Below, one piece after another: positions 8,447 to 17,274 of a stretch of DNA of 64,000 bases. Source of the DNA: DASSNU01 sp035701265 (GTDB lineage: Bacteria > Gemmatimonadota > Gemmatimonadetes > Gemmatimonadales > Gemmatimonadaceae); the NCBI GenBank assembly GCA_035701265.1, contig DASSNU010000004.1, positions 1 to 64,000 on the forward strand, in the 5' to 3' direction. The position numbers and the translations under genes are program-made. Below the pieces are notes generated by a model. The model was not told where the DNA came from and ran no database searches. It was given only the letters and a program-made list of their open reading frames with translations. How positions within the stretch are numbered: the first letter of the stretch is position 1; every line of letters begins with the position of its first letter.

Positions 8447-10048
8447 CTAGACGCTCTGACCGCGCGGCGTGGCGGCGTCCAGGACGTCGCGCACCTTCCT
8501 GGCCAGCACTCGACCATCGAACGGCTTGGCGAGGAAGGCGATGGCCGGATCGCTCATGGCGCGCCGCACCAGCTCGTCGTCCGCGTACCCCGACATGTAG
8601 ATGACCTGCAGTCCGGGGCGTTCGGCGGTGAGGTGCGACGCCAGCTCGGCGCCTCCCATCACCGGCATCACGACGTCGGTGAGCAGGAGGTCGATGGCTC
8701 CGCCGTGACGCCGGCTCAGCGCGAGCGCGTCGGCACCGTCGCGCGCGGTGAGCACGGTATATCCCAGTGCGCTCAGCGTCCGACTGGTGATCGCGCGGAC
8801 CGCCGCTTCGTCCTCGGCAAGGAGAACCGTCTCGGTGCCGCCGACTTCCGACGCGCGCGTCGGGGCGCTGCCAGGGGTCACTCCCTCTTCGATGAGCGGG
8901 AGGTAGATGCGGAAGGTGGTGCCCTGATCCGGCTCGCTCTCGAAGCGCACCACGCCGCCCGACTGCTCCACGATGCCGAGCACCATGGAGAGACTCAGCC
9001 CCGTGCCCTGTCCGCGACGTTTGGTCGTGAAGAACGGCTCGAAGATGTGCGTCTGCGTCTCCGCGTCCATCCCGTGGCCGGTGTCGGACACGCGGAGCAC
9101 CACGTGCGGGCCGGCGCGCAGCGGTCCCACGGCACCCGCCTGCTGTTCGTCGAAGGTGACGAGCTCGGTGGCGATCGTGAGCGTGCCGCCGTTGGGCATT
9201 GCTTCGCTCGCGTTCATCGCGAGATGGATGAGCACCTGCTGGAGCTGCACCGGATCGGCCAGCACATGCGCCGGCGTGGACATCGGCGCGGCGTCGATGT
9301 GCACGTTCTCGCGGATGAGGCGCGCGAGCAGGCGCTTCATGTCCGCAACGAGCGCGTTGAGATCGAGCACCACCGGCTGGAGGACCTGCCGCCGGCTGAA
9401 GGCGAGGAGCTGGCGCGTGAGCTGCGCCGCGCGCTCCGCGGCGCCGCGAATCTCGGTCACGTCGCCGCGCTTCGGGTCTCCGTCGGGAAGGTCCTGCAGG
9501 AGGAGCTCGCTGTAGCTGCGAATGACGGTGAGCAGATTGTTGAAGTCGTGCGCGATGCCGCCGGCGAGCTTGCCCACCGCCTCGAGCTTCTGCACCTGGC
9601 GGAGCTGCGCCTCGCGGTCCTTGAGCGCGGCCTCGGCTTCCTTGCGCGCGGTGATGTCGAGCATCACGCCGCGCAGCCGTGCGGGGCGGCCGTCGTGGTC
9701 GCGCACCACGCGCACCACGTCGTGCAGCCAGACCACGCGTCCATCCGCGGCGATGGCGCGGTAGGTGAACTCGTGGTCGCGTCCCTCGTGCGTCGCCTCG
9801 ACGCAGAACGCCACCGAGCGATCGCGGTCGTCGGGGTGCAGCATGTTGGCCCACGTGGCCGGGTCCTCGAGCCACTGCGCGGCCGGATATCCGAGAATGC
9901 GCTCGGCCGCCTCGCTCACGAAGGTGAAGCGCAGCGGTTCCGCGTCCGCCTCCCAGACGATGGCATCCAGCCCATCGACCAGGTCGCGCACGCCGCTCTC
10001 GGTGAGTGTGATTTCTGGGAGACGGGCAGTCACGAGCGACGATCGCAT
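8447..10048 (-). CDS. PAS-domain hybrid sensor histidine kinase
   Basis: This 533-residue protein is arranged PAS (about 20-135) with PAC end LDITARKEAE, short coiled coil, dimerisation/phosphoacceptor GGIAHDFNN (His167), HATPase with DTGHGM and GTGLSLSMV, and a C-terminal receiver with LLLTDVVMPVMGG as phosphorylation site. No membrane segment, so it is a soluble sensor. ATG 10048 is chosen because upstream in-frame sequence reads into the divergent promoter region. The kinase has no DNA-binding output domain and no response regulator beside it. It is divergent from the TonB-C-domain gene across 202 bp with a palindrome. Confidence 0.9.
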   Translation of the reverse strand: MRSSLVTARLPEITLTESGVRDLVDGLDAIVWEADAEPLRFTFVSEAAERILGYPAAQWLEDPATWANMLHPDDRDRSVAFCVEATHEGRDHEFTYRAIAADGRVVWLHDVVRVVRDHDGRPARLRGVMLDITARKEAEAALKDREAQLRQVQKLEAVGKLAGGIAHDFNNLLTVIRSYSELLLQDLPDGDPKRGDVTEIRGAAERAAQLTRQLLAFSRRQVLQPVVLDLNALVADMKRLLARLIRENVHIDAAPMSTPAHVLADPVQLQQVLIHLAMNASEAMPNGGTLTIATELVTFDEQQAGAVGPLRAGPHVVLRVSDTGHGMDAETQTHIFEPFFTTKRRGQGTGLSLSMVLGIVEQSGGVVRFESEPDQGTTFRIYLPLIEEGVTPGSAPTRASEVGGTETVLLAEDEAAVRAITSRTLSALGYTVLTARDGADALALSRRHGGAIDLLLTDVVMPVMGGAELASHLTAERPGLQVIYMSGYADDELVRRAMSDPAIAFLAKPFDGRVLARKVRDVLDAATPRGQSV

Positions 10049-10159
10049 CTTGAGCGGAAGGCCCGTTGGCACAGGCCGTTGGCAGCGGAGGGCGCGCCTC
10101 CAAGACAGAGACGATTGGAGCGCCCGCGGGGACACGGGGTTCGGCCCGGTGGAGTCCGG

Positions 10160-10175
10160 CCGAACGGTCGTTCGG
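10160..10175. promoter_or_regulatory. palindromic operator candidate CCGAACGGTCGTTCGG
   Basis: Seven-base arms CCGAACG and CGTTCGG flank a 2-bp centre. A third half-site GTTCGG lies at 10139-10144 and can pair as GTTCGGCC with GGCCGAAC at 10158-10165. The site sits immediately before TTGACG (10178-10183), a good -35 for the rightward gene; the matching -10 after 17 bp (CAGATT, 10200-10205) is poor. The regulator is unknown. Confidence 0.5.
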
Positions 10176-10250
10176 TGTTGACGGTACGCTGGGGAGGCCC
10201 AGATTGGCGGGAGTGCGACGTGCGGCACTTCTATCCTTGCACCGGAGACG

Positions 10251-11363
10251 ATGATGCGCAAGGTGGCACCACTGATGGCGGTGGTCATGCTCGTGGCGGC
10301 GCCGGCGATGGCGCGGGGGCAGGGGGCGGCTGGGGGGGACAAGGGCAGGTCATTCGAAGAGATGCGTGTGGCGTGCCGGACGCCGGCGGACACCACCGCC
10401 ACGACGCCGTTCTTCCTGTCGCTGTGGCAGCATGCCGACGGTCCCCTGGTTCCGTCGATGTACACGCAGCTCGGCCTGCAGGGAATCGCGGTGCGCTTTC
10501 ATCCGCCGCTGCCGCTGGCCGTATCGGATAGCGCGATGCTTCACCTGAGCCATAGCGGGACGCATAGCCATTCCGCGTCGTCGCGCGTGGACACGGTTCG
10601 CGAGGTGAAGCAGAAGGACCGGGAGATGAAGTTCGAAGAACTCATGGCCGCGGATCGACAGCGCGTGGACAGCCTGATGCTCGATGCGATGGCCGATACG
10701 GTGTTCTTCACGTGGCGGCGCGACGGTTCGATATCGGAGCCGCGGGTGGGAAGCGCTTCCGCCGCGCCGGAGATGGATCGGGCGCTCGTCACTGCCCTGC
10801 GCGAGGCTGCTGCGGCCAAGGTGCTGCCCGTATTCATGCAGGACGTGCAGAGCGACTCGGTGGAGTTCGCCCTTGCGGTGAGCACGCGCGGGCCGGTGGG
10901 CCTCGGGGTGGGAGCCCAGATATTCTCCGCGTCGGTTCCCACGTGGCTCAAGGCCAGTGAGGAGCGCATAGCGACCGCGCTGCCAGGAAATCCGCCCCCG
11001 CGCTTCCCCATGCGCTCGGTAGATCAGCGCAGCTATCTCGACTCGGTGCGCATCGCCCAGGGCAACCGGTCGGCCTCGCAGGGGATGCAGCCCACGCCCT
11101 ACGTGCGCCCGGGGAACGGGCAGCCGGGGACATCGTTCGACGTGCCCGCGATCACCGCGGGGCGCGTCATCATCGACTTTCTCGTGGACACCACGGGACA
11201 CGTGGACATGAACAGCATTCACGTGGTGGGATCGACGGACAAGCGTATTCTGCAAGCGGCCGTCGCGGTGCTCCCGCGCTGGCGCTTCCTGCCCGCTCAG
11301 TTCGGCCGATGCGTCATTCCCATGCGCGTGTCTCAGCCCTTCTACTTCCGCGCACAGGAGTAG
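10251..11363 (+). CDS. secreted protein with TonB C-terminal-like domain
   Basis: This 370-residue protein has a signal peptide (MMRKVAPLMAVVMLVAAPAMA then RGQG). Its final ~70 residues read like a TonB C-terminal domain (GRVIIDFLVDTTGHVD, then VLPRWRFLPAQ), lacking the N-terminal anchor and proline-rich span of true TonB. A His/Ser-rich stretch (SHSGTHSHS) lies near residue 105. An envelope role is likely; energy coupling is not supported. GGAGA precedes the start. A strong hairpin terminator follows at 11407. Confidence 0.72.
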   Translation: MMRKVAPLMAVVMLVAAPAMARGQGAAGGDKGRSFEEMRVACRTPADTTATTPFFLSLWQHADGPLVPSMYTQLGLQGIAVRFHPPLPLAVSDSAMLHLSHSGTHSHSASSRVDTVREVKQKDREMKFEELMAADRQRVDSLMLDAMADTVFFTWRRDGSISEPRVGSASAAPEMDRALVTALREAAAAKVLPVFMQDVQSDSVEFALAVSTRGPVGLGVGAQIFSASVPTWLKASEERIATALPGNPPPRFPMRSVDQRSYLDSVRIAQGNRSASQGMQPTPYVRPGNGQPGTSFDVPAITAGRVIIDFLVDTTGHVDMNSIHVVGSTDKRILQAAVAVLPRWRFLPAQFGRCVIPMRVSQPFYFRAQE

Positions 11364-11406
11364 ACCGCCGGGCCTTGGTGCGCAGAGGGACATAGGGGGC
11401 ACGCTC

Positions 11407-11446
11407 CGCGGCGCTGCGCGGGGATGGCCGCCCGCGCAGCGCCGCG
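11407..11446 (+). terminator. intrinsic terminator after TonB-C-domain gene
   Basis: A perfect 16-bp stem (11407-11422 with 11431-11446) encloses an 8-nt loop and is followed by TTTCCCCTT. It separates the TonB-C-domain gene from the M16 operon. Confidence 0.75.
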
Positions 11447-11562
11447 TTTCCCCTTATCCCCGCTGGACACCGCCTGCGCACGTCCCCATCGTGCAGGGAG
11501 GGGGCGGCGCATCGTGCGGTGATGGCCGGCTCCTCCGGCCGAGCCCTGTTCCCGGTGGTCCC

Positions 11563-13035
11563 ATGCGCTGCACTTCCGCGCTTCGCCTCGCGCTCTCGGC
11601 GGTGTTTCTCGTCGCCGCCGGCGGCGCGCGCGCGCTCGCCGCGCAGGAGCGCCCCGCGCCCGTCTCCCGACCCGCCGCGCGCACGCGCGCCGACGTGGCG
11701 CCCCCCACCACGCAGCGCGCCCTGCTCGAGCGCGTCATGCAGCGCACCGTGCTCGACAACGGGCTGGACGTCATCACCGTCGAGAACCACACGGTGCCGC
11801 TCGTCACGGCGGTGGTCGTGGTGCGGAACGGTTCCTTCACGCAGGAGCCGGACGAGGAAGGCACCGCGCACCTGTTCGAGCACATGCTCTTCCGCAGCTA
11901 CCAGGCGCCCGACGGTGCCACCTTCGGCGAGAGCGCGGCCGAGTTCAACGGCCGCTACAACGGTACGACGACCGAAGAGGCCGTCACCTACTACCTGGTC
12001 TTCCCGTCGTCCGCGCTGCAGCACGGCTTGCAGCTCCTGGCGGACCTGGTGCGCGCGCCGCGTTTCACGGCGGCGGATCTCGAGCGCGAGCGCGAGGTCG
12101 TGCTGGGCGAGTACGATCGCGCGGCCGCGGATCCGTTCTGGCATCTCCGCCAGGAAGTGGGGAAGCGCCTGTGGGGGGACGAGTTCAGCCGCAAGAACAC
12201 GATCGGGAATCCGGATGCGCTGCGGCGTGCGACGCCCGAGCTGCTGCGCACGCTGTACGCGCGCTACTACATCCCGAACAACGCCGCGCTCATCGTGAGC
12301 GGCGACGTGCAGCCGGCGCAGGCGGTGGCCGCGGCGCGCGCCGCCTTCGCGCGGTGGACGCGCGGCGATGACCCGTTCGCGGCGCACCCGATTCCTCCCA
12401 TTCCGCCGCTCACCGAGGATCGCGTCGTGATCGTGGGCGCGGACGTGCAGGACGTCACCGTCCTCATGCAGTGGCAGGGACCGAGCGTGCGCGACCAGCC
12501 GCAGGACACGTACGCGGCCGACGTCTTCTCCGATCTGCTGAACGAGCCGGGCTCTCCCTTCCAGCAGCGGTTGGTGGACAGCGGCCTCTTCCGCGCGCTC
12601 AACGTCAACTACTACACGCTCGCGCACGTGGGGCCGATCAGCGTGTCGGGTGTCACCTCTCCCGACCGGCTGCGCGATGCGCTCGTGGCGCTCCGCGACG
12701 CGCTGCAGACGCTCGGCGATCCGGCGACGTATCCGGCGGAGGCGCTGCACGAGGTGCAGAAGGCGCGCCGCGTGTCCACCGCGTTCGGGCTGGAGCGCTC
12801 GACCGACTTCGCGCACACGGTGGCGTTCTGGTGGAGCGTGGCCGGCCTGCCGTACTACTTCGACTACGTGGACAACATGGCGGCGCAGACGGTCGACGAT
12901 GTGGCCGCGTACGGCCGCCGCTATCTGGTACAGCGCCCGAAGGTGATCGGCCTGCTCGTGCCCGACAACATGCGCGTGGAGGCGGAGGGGCTGGCGCGCG
13001 CGGTGTTCGACGTCTCCACCGCGGCGCAGCCATGA
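11563..13035 (+). CDS. M16 zinc peptidase, catalytic subunit
   Basis: This 490-residue exported protein has a signal peptide ending near ALAAQ. The inverted zinc motif HLFEH is at residues 103-107 and the third ligand, Glu183, lies 76 residues on (REVVLGEYD), as in active pitrilysin-family peptidases. It appears to lack the Arg/Tyr pair of the C-terminal half, which its neighbour carries. The two therefore likely form a heterodimer degrading peptides in the periplasm. Start 11563 gives the signal peptide; its stop overlaps the next start as ATGA. Confidence 0.9.
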   Translation: MRCTSALRLALSAVFLVAAGGARALAAQERPAPVSRPAARTRADVAPPTTQRALLERVMQRTVLDNGLDVITVENHTVPLVTAVVVVRNGSFTQEPDEEGTAHLFEHMLFRSYQAPDGATFGESAAEFNGRYNGTTTEEAVTYYLVFPSSALQHGLQLLADLVRAPRFTAADLEREREVVLGEYDRAAADPFWHLRQEVGKRLWGDEFSRKNTIGNPDALRRATPELLRTLYARYYIPNNAALIVSGDVQPAQAVAAARAAFARWTRGDDPFAAHPIPPIPPLTEDRVVIVGADVQDVTVLMQWQGPSVRDQPQDTYAADVFSDLLNEPGSPFQQRLVDSGLFRALNVNYYTLAHVGPISVSGVTSPDRLRDALVALRDALQTLGDPATYPAEALHEVQKARRVSTAFGLERSTDFAHTVAFWWSVAGLPYYFDYVDNMAAQTVDDVAAYGRRYLVQRPKVIGLLVPDNMRVEAEGLARAVFDVSTAAQP

Positions 13036-14402
13036 GACGCTCGCTCGTGCACCGGTGCGTGGTGCTCCTGCTCCCGGCCGCGGCGGCGCTCGCCATCGGC
13101 TGTCCACCCCCGCACCCGCAGGGCGCGATCGTCGCCCCGGCCACCGATGGGCGGCTCGTGCCGCTGGAGAGTCTCACCGTGTCGTACGAGGCGGGGGGCG
13201 TGCACGTCATCCAGCGCATCACGCACGCCAACGACGTCGTCGCCGCGCACCTGTACCTGCTGGGCGGCGCGCGGCAGCTCACGCCGACCACCGCGGGAAT
13301 CGAGGCGCTGCTGCTCGAGGCGAGCGAGCACGGCACGCGCGAGTACCCCGGCGCCGCGCTGCGTCACGCGGCCGCGCGCACGGGGAGCGAGTTCGTAGTG
13401 CACCCCGAGCCGGACTGGACGCTCTTCGCCTTCCGCGGCATCACCGAGGAATTCGACTCGTCGTGGGCCATCCTGGCCAGCCGGCTCATGCATCCGTCGC
13501 TGGACGACGTGTCGGTGGCGCTCGCGCGCAGCCATCTGGTCGGCGCGCTGCGCGCGGAGCGCAACACACCCGATGGGCATCTCTTCCGGCTGGCCGACAG
13601 CGTGACCGCAGCGGGGCATCCGTATGCGCTCGCGCCGAGCGGCACCGAGCAGTCGCTCGGCACGATCACGCCGGCCACGCTGCGCCAGTACGCGGACAGC
13701 CAGATCGTGACGTCGCGCATGCTGCTCGTTGTGGTGGGCGACGTGCCCCGCGCACGCGTGGAGCACGCGGTATCGCGCACGTTGGGCACCCTGCCGCGCG
13801 GGCACTACCGGTGGACGCTCCCCCCCGTGTTGCCGTCCACCTCCACGACGGTGCTGGCCGAGGAGCGTGAGCTGCCGACGAACTATCTGCTCGGCTACTT
13901 TCGCGGTCCGCCGGCGTCGAGCGAGGACTACGCGCCCTTCCGCGTGGCCACGGAGCTGCTCGGCGCACGGCTGCATCAGACCATTCGCGAGGAGCACAGC
14001 CTCACCTACGCCGCGTACGCACCGTTCGTGGACCACGCCGCCACGATGGGGGGGATGTACGTCACGACCATCGCGCCGGATCGCGTGATCCCGCTCATGC
14101 TCGACGAGGTGCGCGGGCTGCAGGAGGGATGGGTGACGCGCGACGGGCTGCAGCAGTTCATCGATCAGTTCATCGTGGACTACTACGTGGACAACGAGAC
14201 GAACGCGGCGCAGGCGGACTTCCTGGCGCGCGCGCAGCTCTATCGCGGGGACTACCGCCGGGCGGCGGCCACACTCGAGTCGCTCCGTCACGTGCGCAGC
14301 GAGGACGTGCGGCGCGTGGCGCGAGTGTACATGCGCGACATTCACTTCGTGTATCTGGGCGACACGACCGCCGTGCTCCGCCGCGAGCTCGAGCGCTTCT
14401 GA
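13032..14402 (+). CDS. M16-like peptidase partner subunit, lipoprotein
   Basis: This 456-residue protein has a lipobox AIGC (Cys24), so it is likely lipid-anchored. At the place of the zinc motif it has GIEALLLEASEHG, without the two His of HxxEH, so it cannot bind zinc in the usual way. It keeps TIREEHSLTYAAYAP, matching the Arg and Tyr supplied by the non-catalytic subunit in M16 heterodimers. It is coupled by a 4-bp overlap to the catalytic gene and lies 13 bp before the GWxTD-like gene, so the three are one operon. Confidence 0.88.
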   Translation: MRRSLVHRCVVLLLPAAAALAIGCPPPHPQGAIVAPATDGRLVPLESLTVSYEAGGVHVIQRITHANDVVAAHLYLLGGARQLTPTTAGIEALLLEASEHGTREYPGAALRHAAARTGSEFVVHPEPDWTLFAFRGITEEFDSSWAILASRLMHPSLDDVSVALARSHLVGALRAERNTPDGHLFRLADSVTAAGHPYALAPSGTEQSLGTITPATLRQYADSQIVTSRMLLVVVGDVPRARVEHAVSRTLGTLPRGHYRWTLPPVLPSTSTTVLAEERELPTNYLLGYFRGPPASSEDYAPFRVATELLGARLHQTIREEHSLTYAAYAPFVDHAATMGGMYVTTIAPDRVIPLMLDEVRGLQEGWVTRDGLQQFIDQFIVDYYVDNETNAAQADFLARAQLYRGDYRRAAATLESLRHVRSEDVRRVARVYMRDIHFVYLGDTTAVLRRELERF

Positions 14403-14415
14403 CGGGCGGAGAGCG

Positions 14416-16200
14416 ATGATTGCGCGCGTGATGGGAGTGGTGGTCGCGGCGTGGTGCGTCGTGTCGAGCGCGTCGGCGCAGGCGCCTTCCGCGGCGCCCG
14501 ATTCGGCGCACGTGCGCCGCGACGCCGAGCGTGCGCAGGAGCGCTTCGAGCGCATCCGCATCCAGGAGCTGCCGTGGGTGTGGGACGGCGGCTCCTCCGG
14601 CTCGTGCGACGAGCGGGTGGGGCGCTTCTGTCTCACCTTCGATGATGCGGATGACGAACCATGGACACCGCCTCCGGAGACGGAGCGCGTGCAGGAAGCG
14701 CGCGACACGCTCCTGGCGCGATTGCGCGACGCGGCGGCGCGCGTGCGCGGCGACTGGTGGATTTCCGGGCAGCTCGTGCGCTATCTGGTGGAGGACGGGC
14801 GCGTGGACGAGGCGCGCGATGCGGCGCGCCGGTGTTCGGCGGAGCGGTGGTGGTGCCTGGCGCTGGAGACGTTCGCGCTGCACGCGGGCGAGCGGTTCGC
14901 GGAGGCGGAGCCGGTGTACGACAGCGCGCTCGCGCTCATGCCGGCGCAGGTGCACGACGCATGGAGCGATCTCTCACTGCTGTTGCCACGTGAGGCGCGG
15001 CGGGAGTTCCAGCATCTCCACGGCGCGGAGCGCGACCGCATCACGAGGCGATTCTGGTGGCTGGCCGACCCGTTGTACCTCGTGCCGGGGAACGAGCGGC
15101 GCACCGAGCACGCATCGCGGCTCGTCATGAACCGTCTGCAGGAGCGCGCCTGGTCGCCGGAGCGCACGCGCTGGGGGGATGACCTGAAGGAGCTGCTGCT
15201 GCGCTACGGTTGGCCATCCGGGTGGCAGCACGTGCGGCGCAGCGGTGCGTACGCGCTGGACCGATCGGGCTCGATCACGCGCTACGGCGATGCGTGGGCG
15301 TTCCTTCCGCCGCTCGACGACGCGCGCCACCCGGAACGGATTTCGGAAGACGGGTGGCGACTGGACAGCACGAGCGCGCGCACCGGTTACGCGCCGCCGT
15401 ACGTGGAGCGGTTCGACAGCGTGGCGTACCAGGTGGCGCTCTTTCGCCGCGGCGACAGCGTGCTGGTGATCGGCGTGCTGGCGCTGCCGCGCGATGATGC
15501 GGCCACGGTGCGGTTCGCGTCGGGCTCCCCCGGCGCGCGTCGCCGGGTAAGTGGATGGCGCACCGGTGAGCCGGTGCAGGCGGCGCTCTTCATCCGCGGC
15601 GATTCGGGCGATGCTATGGTGAGCGTGCGCGACAGCGTGGACCGTCCGCGCGCCGTGCTGCGCGCGCGCGTGGCACCCGTGCCATCCGTGGTGAGCCTGG
15701 AGGCGTTCTCCGCGGCCGGGCGGCAGGCGGTGCGCGTACGCTTCGCGCTCGACGCCTCGCGCGTGGCCGGCCCGGGGGTGGCGCTCTCGGATGTGCTGCT
15801 ACTCGATGACGTTCCTCCGGGCGGCGTCTCACCTACCCTCGACGATGTGCTCCCGCTGGCGCGCGCGGGGACGCTCGTGCATGCGGGGGAGCGCATTGCG
15901 CTCTATTGGGAGCTCTATCGCGACCGCGAGCAGCCGGCGCCGGTATCGGTGGAGGTGAGCGTGTGGGAAGCGCGCGCGGGGTTCGGCCGGCGCCTGGCGC
16001 GCGCGCTGCACCTGGCGGGTGCGCCGTACCGCACGCAGCTCGAGTGGGACGAGCGTTCCGGCGCCGGCCCGGTGTGGCGGCGCGCGCTCGCGCTGCAACT
16101 CGGGCAGTTGCGCGAAGGGAGCTACATCGTGCGCGTGCGGGCGCGGCTGCCGGACGGGCGCGTGGTGGAGCGGAGCCGCGAGCTCCAGGTGCGCGAATAA
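14416..16200 (+). CDS. GWxTD-like secreted protein
   Basis: This 594-residue protein has a signal peptide (cleavage near SASAQA). The middle contains ADPLYLVPGNERRTEHASR and then RYGWPSGWQ, resembling the pattern of GWxTD-domain proteins (RDPL..TPENE.. then YG.P). The rest is beta-rich, with runs like VSVEVSVWEAR, suggesting immunoglobulin-like domains. The family is uncharacterised, found in Bacteroidota and Gemmatimonadota. It is third gene of the M16 operon, so it may be a scaffold or substrate-binding partner of the peptidase; this is inferred from position only. Confidence 0.65.
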   Translation: MIARVMGVVVAAWCVVSSASAQAPSAAPDSAHVRRDAERAQERFERIRIQELPWVWDGGSSGSCDERVGRFCLTFDDADDEPWTPPPETERVQEARDTLLARLRDAAARVRGDWWISGQLVRYLVEDGRVDEARDAARRCSAERWWCLALETFALHAGERFAEAEPVYDSALALMPAQVHDAWSDLSLLLPREARREFQHLHGAERDRITRRFWWLADPLYLVPGNERRTEHASRLVMNRLQERAWSPERTRWGDDLKELLLRYGWPSGWQHVRRSGAYALDRSGSITRYGDAWAFLPPLDDARHPERISEDGWRLDSTSARTGYAPPYVERFDSVAYQVALFRRGDSVLVIGVLALPRDDAATVRFASGSPGARRRVSGWRTGEPVQAALFIRGDSGDAMVSVRDSVDRPRAVLRARVAPVPSVVSLEAFSAAGRQAVRVRFALDASRVAGPGVALSDVLLLDDVPPGGVSPTLDDVLPLARAGTLVHAGERIALYWELYRDREQPAPVSVEVSVWEARAGFGRRLARALHLAGAPYRTQLEWDERSGAGPVWRRALALQLGQLREGSYIVRVRARLPDGRVVERSRELQVRE

Positions 16201-16245
16201 GGAGTGCCGCGCGGCGCGCCGTGCATGCGTGCTGGGCTGCGACGC

Positions 16246-16274
16246 TTGAGGCTGCTGCCGTTCGCGGATAGCTT
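16246..16274 (+). promoter_or_regulatory. promoter of tRNA-Cys
   Basis: A -35 TTGAGG (16246-16251) and -10 TAGCTT (16269-16274) are separated by 17 bp. The expected transcription start lies about 12 nt before the mature tRNA. Confidence 0.45.
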
Positions 16275-16293
16275 ACAGTCTTCCAGACACATC

Positions 16294-16365
16294 GGTGCGG
16301 TAGCCAAGTGGTAAGGCAGCGGTCTGCAAAACCGCTATTCGCCGGTTCGATTCCGGCCCGCACCT
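16294..16365 (+). tRNA. tRNA-Cys (anticodon GCA)
   Basis: The acceptor stem GGTGCGG pairs with CCGCACC. The anticodon stem GCGGT/ACCGC carries loop CTGCAAA, giving anticodon GCA at 16326-16328. The T arm is CCGG-TTCGATT-CCGG. The discriminator is T and CCA is not encoded, so it must be added after transcription. A near-fit promoter lies upstream at 16246-16274. Confidence 0.95.
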
Positions 16366-16491
16366 CTTCGCACGATCGCTCCGCTCCTGCTCCTTGCCCG
16401 GCCCGCAGCGCCGACGGGTCGACGCGCGCCGCACGCCGCGCCGGGACGAGGCTCCCCAGCACGACGCCACCACCTCCGAGCGCGCGCCCCC

Positions 16492-17274
16492 TCACAGCGC
16501 GAACCGCCAGAGCCGCTCCCCGGTCTCGGGATCCTCGATCCGGTGCGCCCGCACCTCGAACACGCGCTCCAGCAACGACCGCGTGATCCCGTCCGCCTCC
16601 GTGGCGGCTGCCACGCGGCCGCCGGCGAGCAGCACGAAGTAGTCCCCATAGTGCAGCGCCACGTTCACGTCGTGCAGGATGGCGACCACCGTGCAATTGC
16701 GCTCGAGCAACGCCCGCGCGACGTCGAGCAGCGCGATCTGATAGTGGATGTCCAGGCTGGAGGTGGGCTCGTCGAGGAAGAGGAACGTGGGGGTGCGCGC
16801 GTCATCCTCGTTCCAGATCTGCGCCAGCACGCGCGCGAGCTGCACCTTCTGCCGCTCGCCCCCCGAGAGCGTGGGGTACGCTTGCGCGCGGCGCTCCGTC
16901 ATGCCGACGAGGTCCAGCGCGCGCCGCACGATCTCCCGGTCGCGGGGCGAGGGCACGCGGCCGTAGTGCGGATACCGCCCCATCAGCACGACGTCCTCCA
17001 CCGGCATCGGGAAGGCGAGCTCGATGTGCTGCGAGAGCACCGCGCGCTTCCGCGCGAGCGTCTCCATGTCGAGCGTGTGGATGTCCGTCTCCCCATAGTG
17101 CACGCTGCCCGTGGTGGGGCGCGCCAGCCCGGTGGCGATGTTGAGCAGCGTCGACTTCCCCGCGCCGTTGGGGCCGAGCAGCACGTTGAACTGCCGCTCG
17201 CGCAGCGACACGGTCACGTCGCGCAGAATCGTCTTCCCTCCGGCGACGTAGGCGATGTCGCGCAGCTCAACCAT
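16492..17274 (-). CDS. hmuV: heme/iron-type ABC importer ATPase
   Basis: This 260-residue ATPase has Walker A GPNGAGKST (34-42), signature LSGGERQKVQLARVLAQ and Walker B FLFLDEPTSSLD. It is of the FecE/BtuD/HmuV subfamily and the last gene of a three-gene operon: its start overlaps the permease stop by 8 bp. Assignment to heme rather than cobalamin or siderophore follows from the binding protein of the same operon. Energises uptake across the inner membrane. Confidence 0.87.
   Translation of the reverse strand: MVELRDIAYVAGGKTILRDVTVSLRERQFNVLLGPNGAGKSTLLNIATGLARPTTGSVHYGETDIHTLDMETLARKRAVLSQHIELAFPMPVEDVVLMGRYPHYGRVPSPRDREIVRRALDLVGMTERRAQAYPTLSGGERQKVQLARVLAQIWNEDDARTPTFLFLDEPTSSLDIHYQIALLDVARALLERNCTVVAILHDVNVALHYGDYFVLLAGGRVAAATEADGITRSLLERVFEVRAHRIEDPETGERLWRFAL

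Noticed and set aside
10160..10175. SOS (LexA) box
   Set aside because: The CGAAC-N4-GTTCG core fits the Gram-positive consensus, but neither flanking gene is an SOS gene and no genome-wide support is available; kept only as an operator candidate.
8243..10531. Antisense open frame of 762 codons opposite the hybrid kinase
   Set aside because: Complement of a kinase with full domain set; no protein-like features.
11314..13107. Antisense open frame opposite the catalytic M16 gene
   Set aside because: Composition shadow; the plus frame carries the zinc motif and signal peptide.
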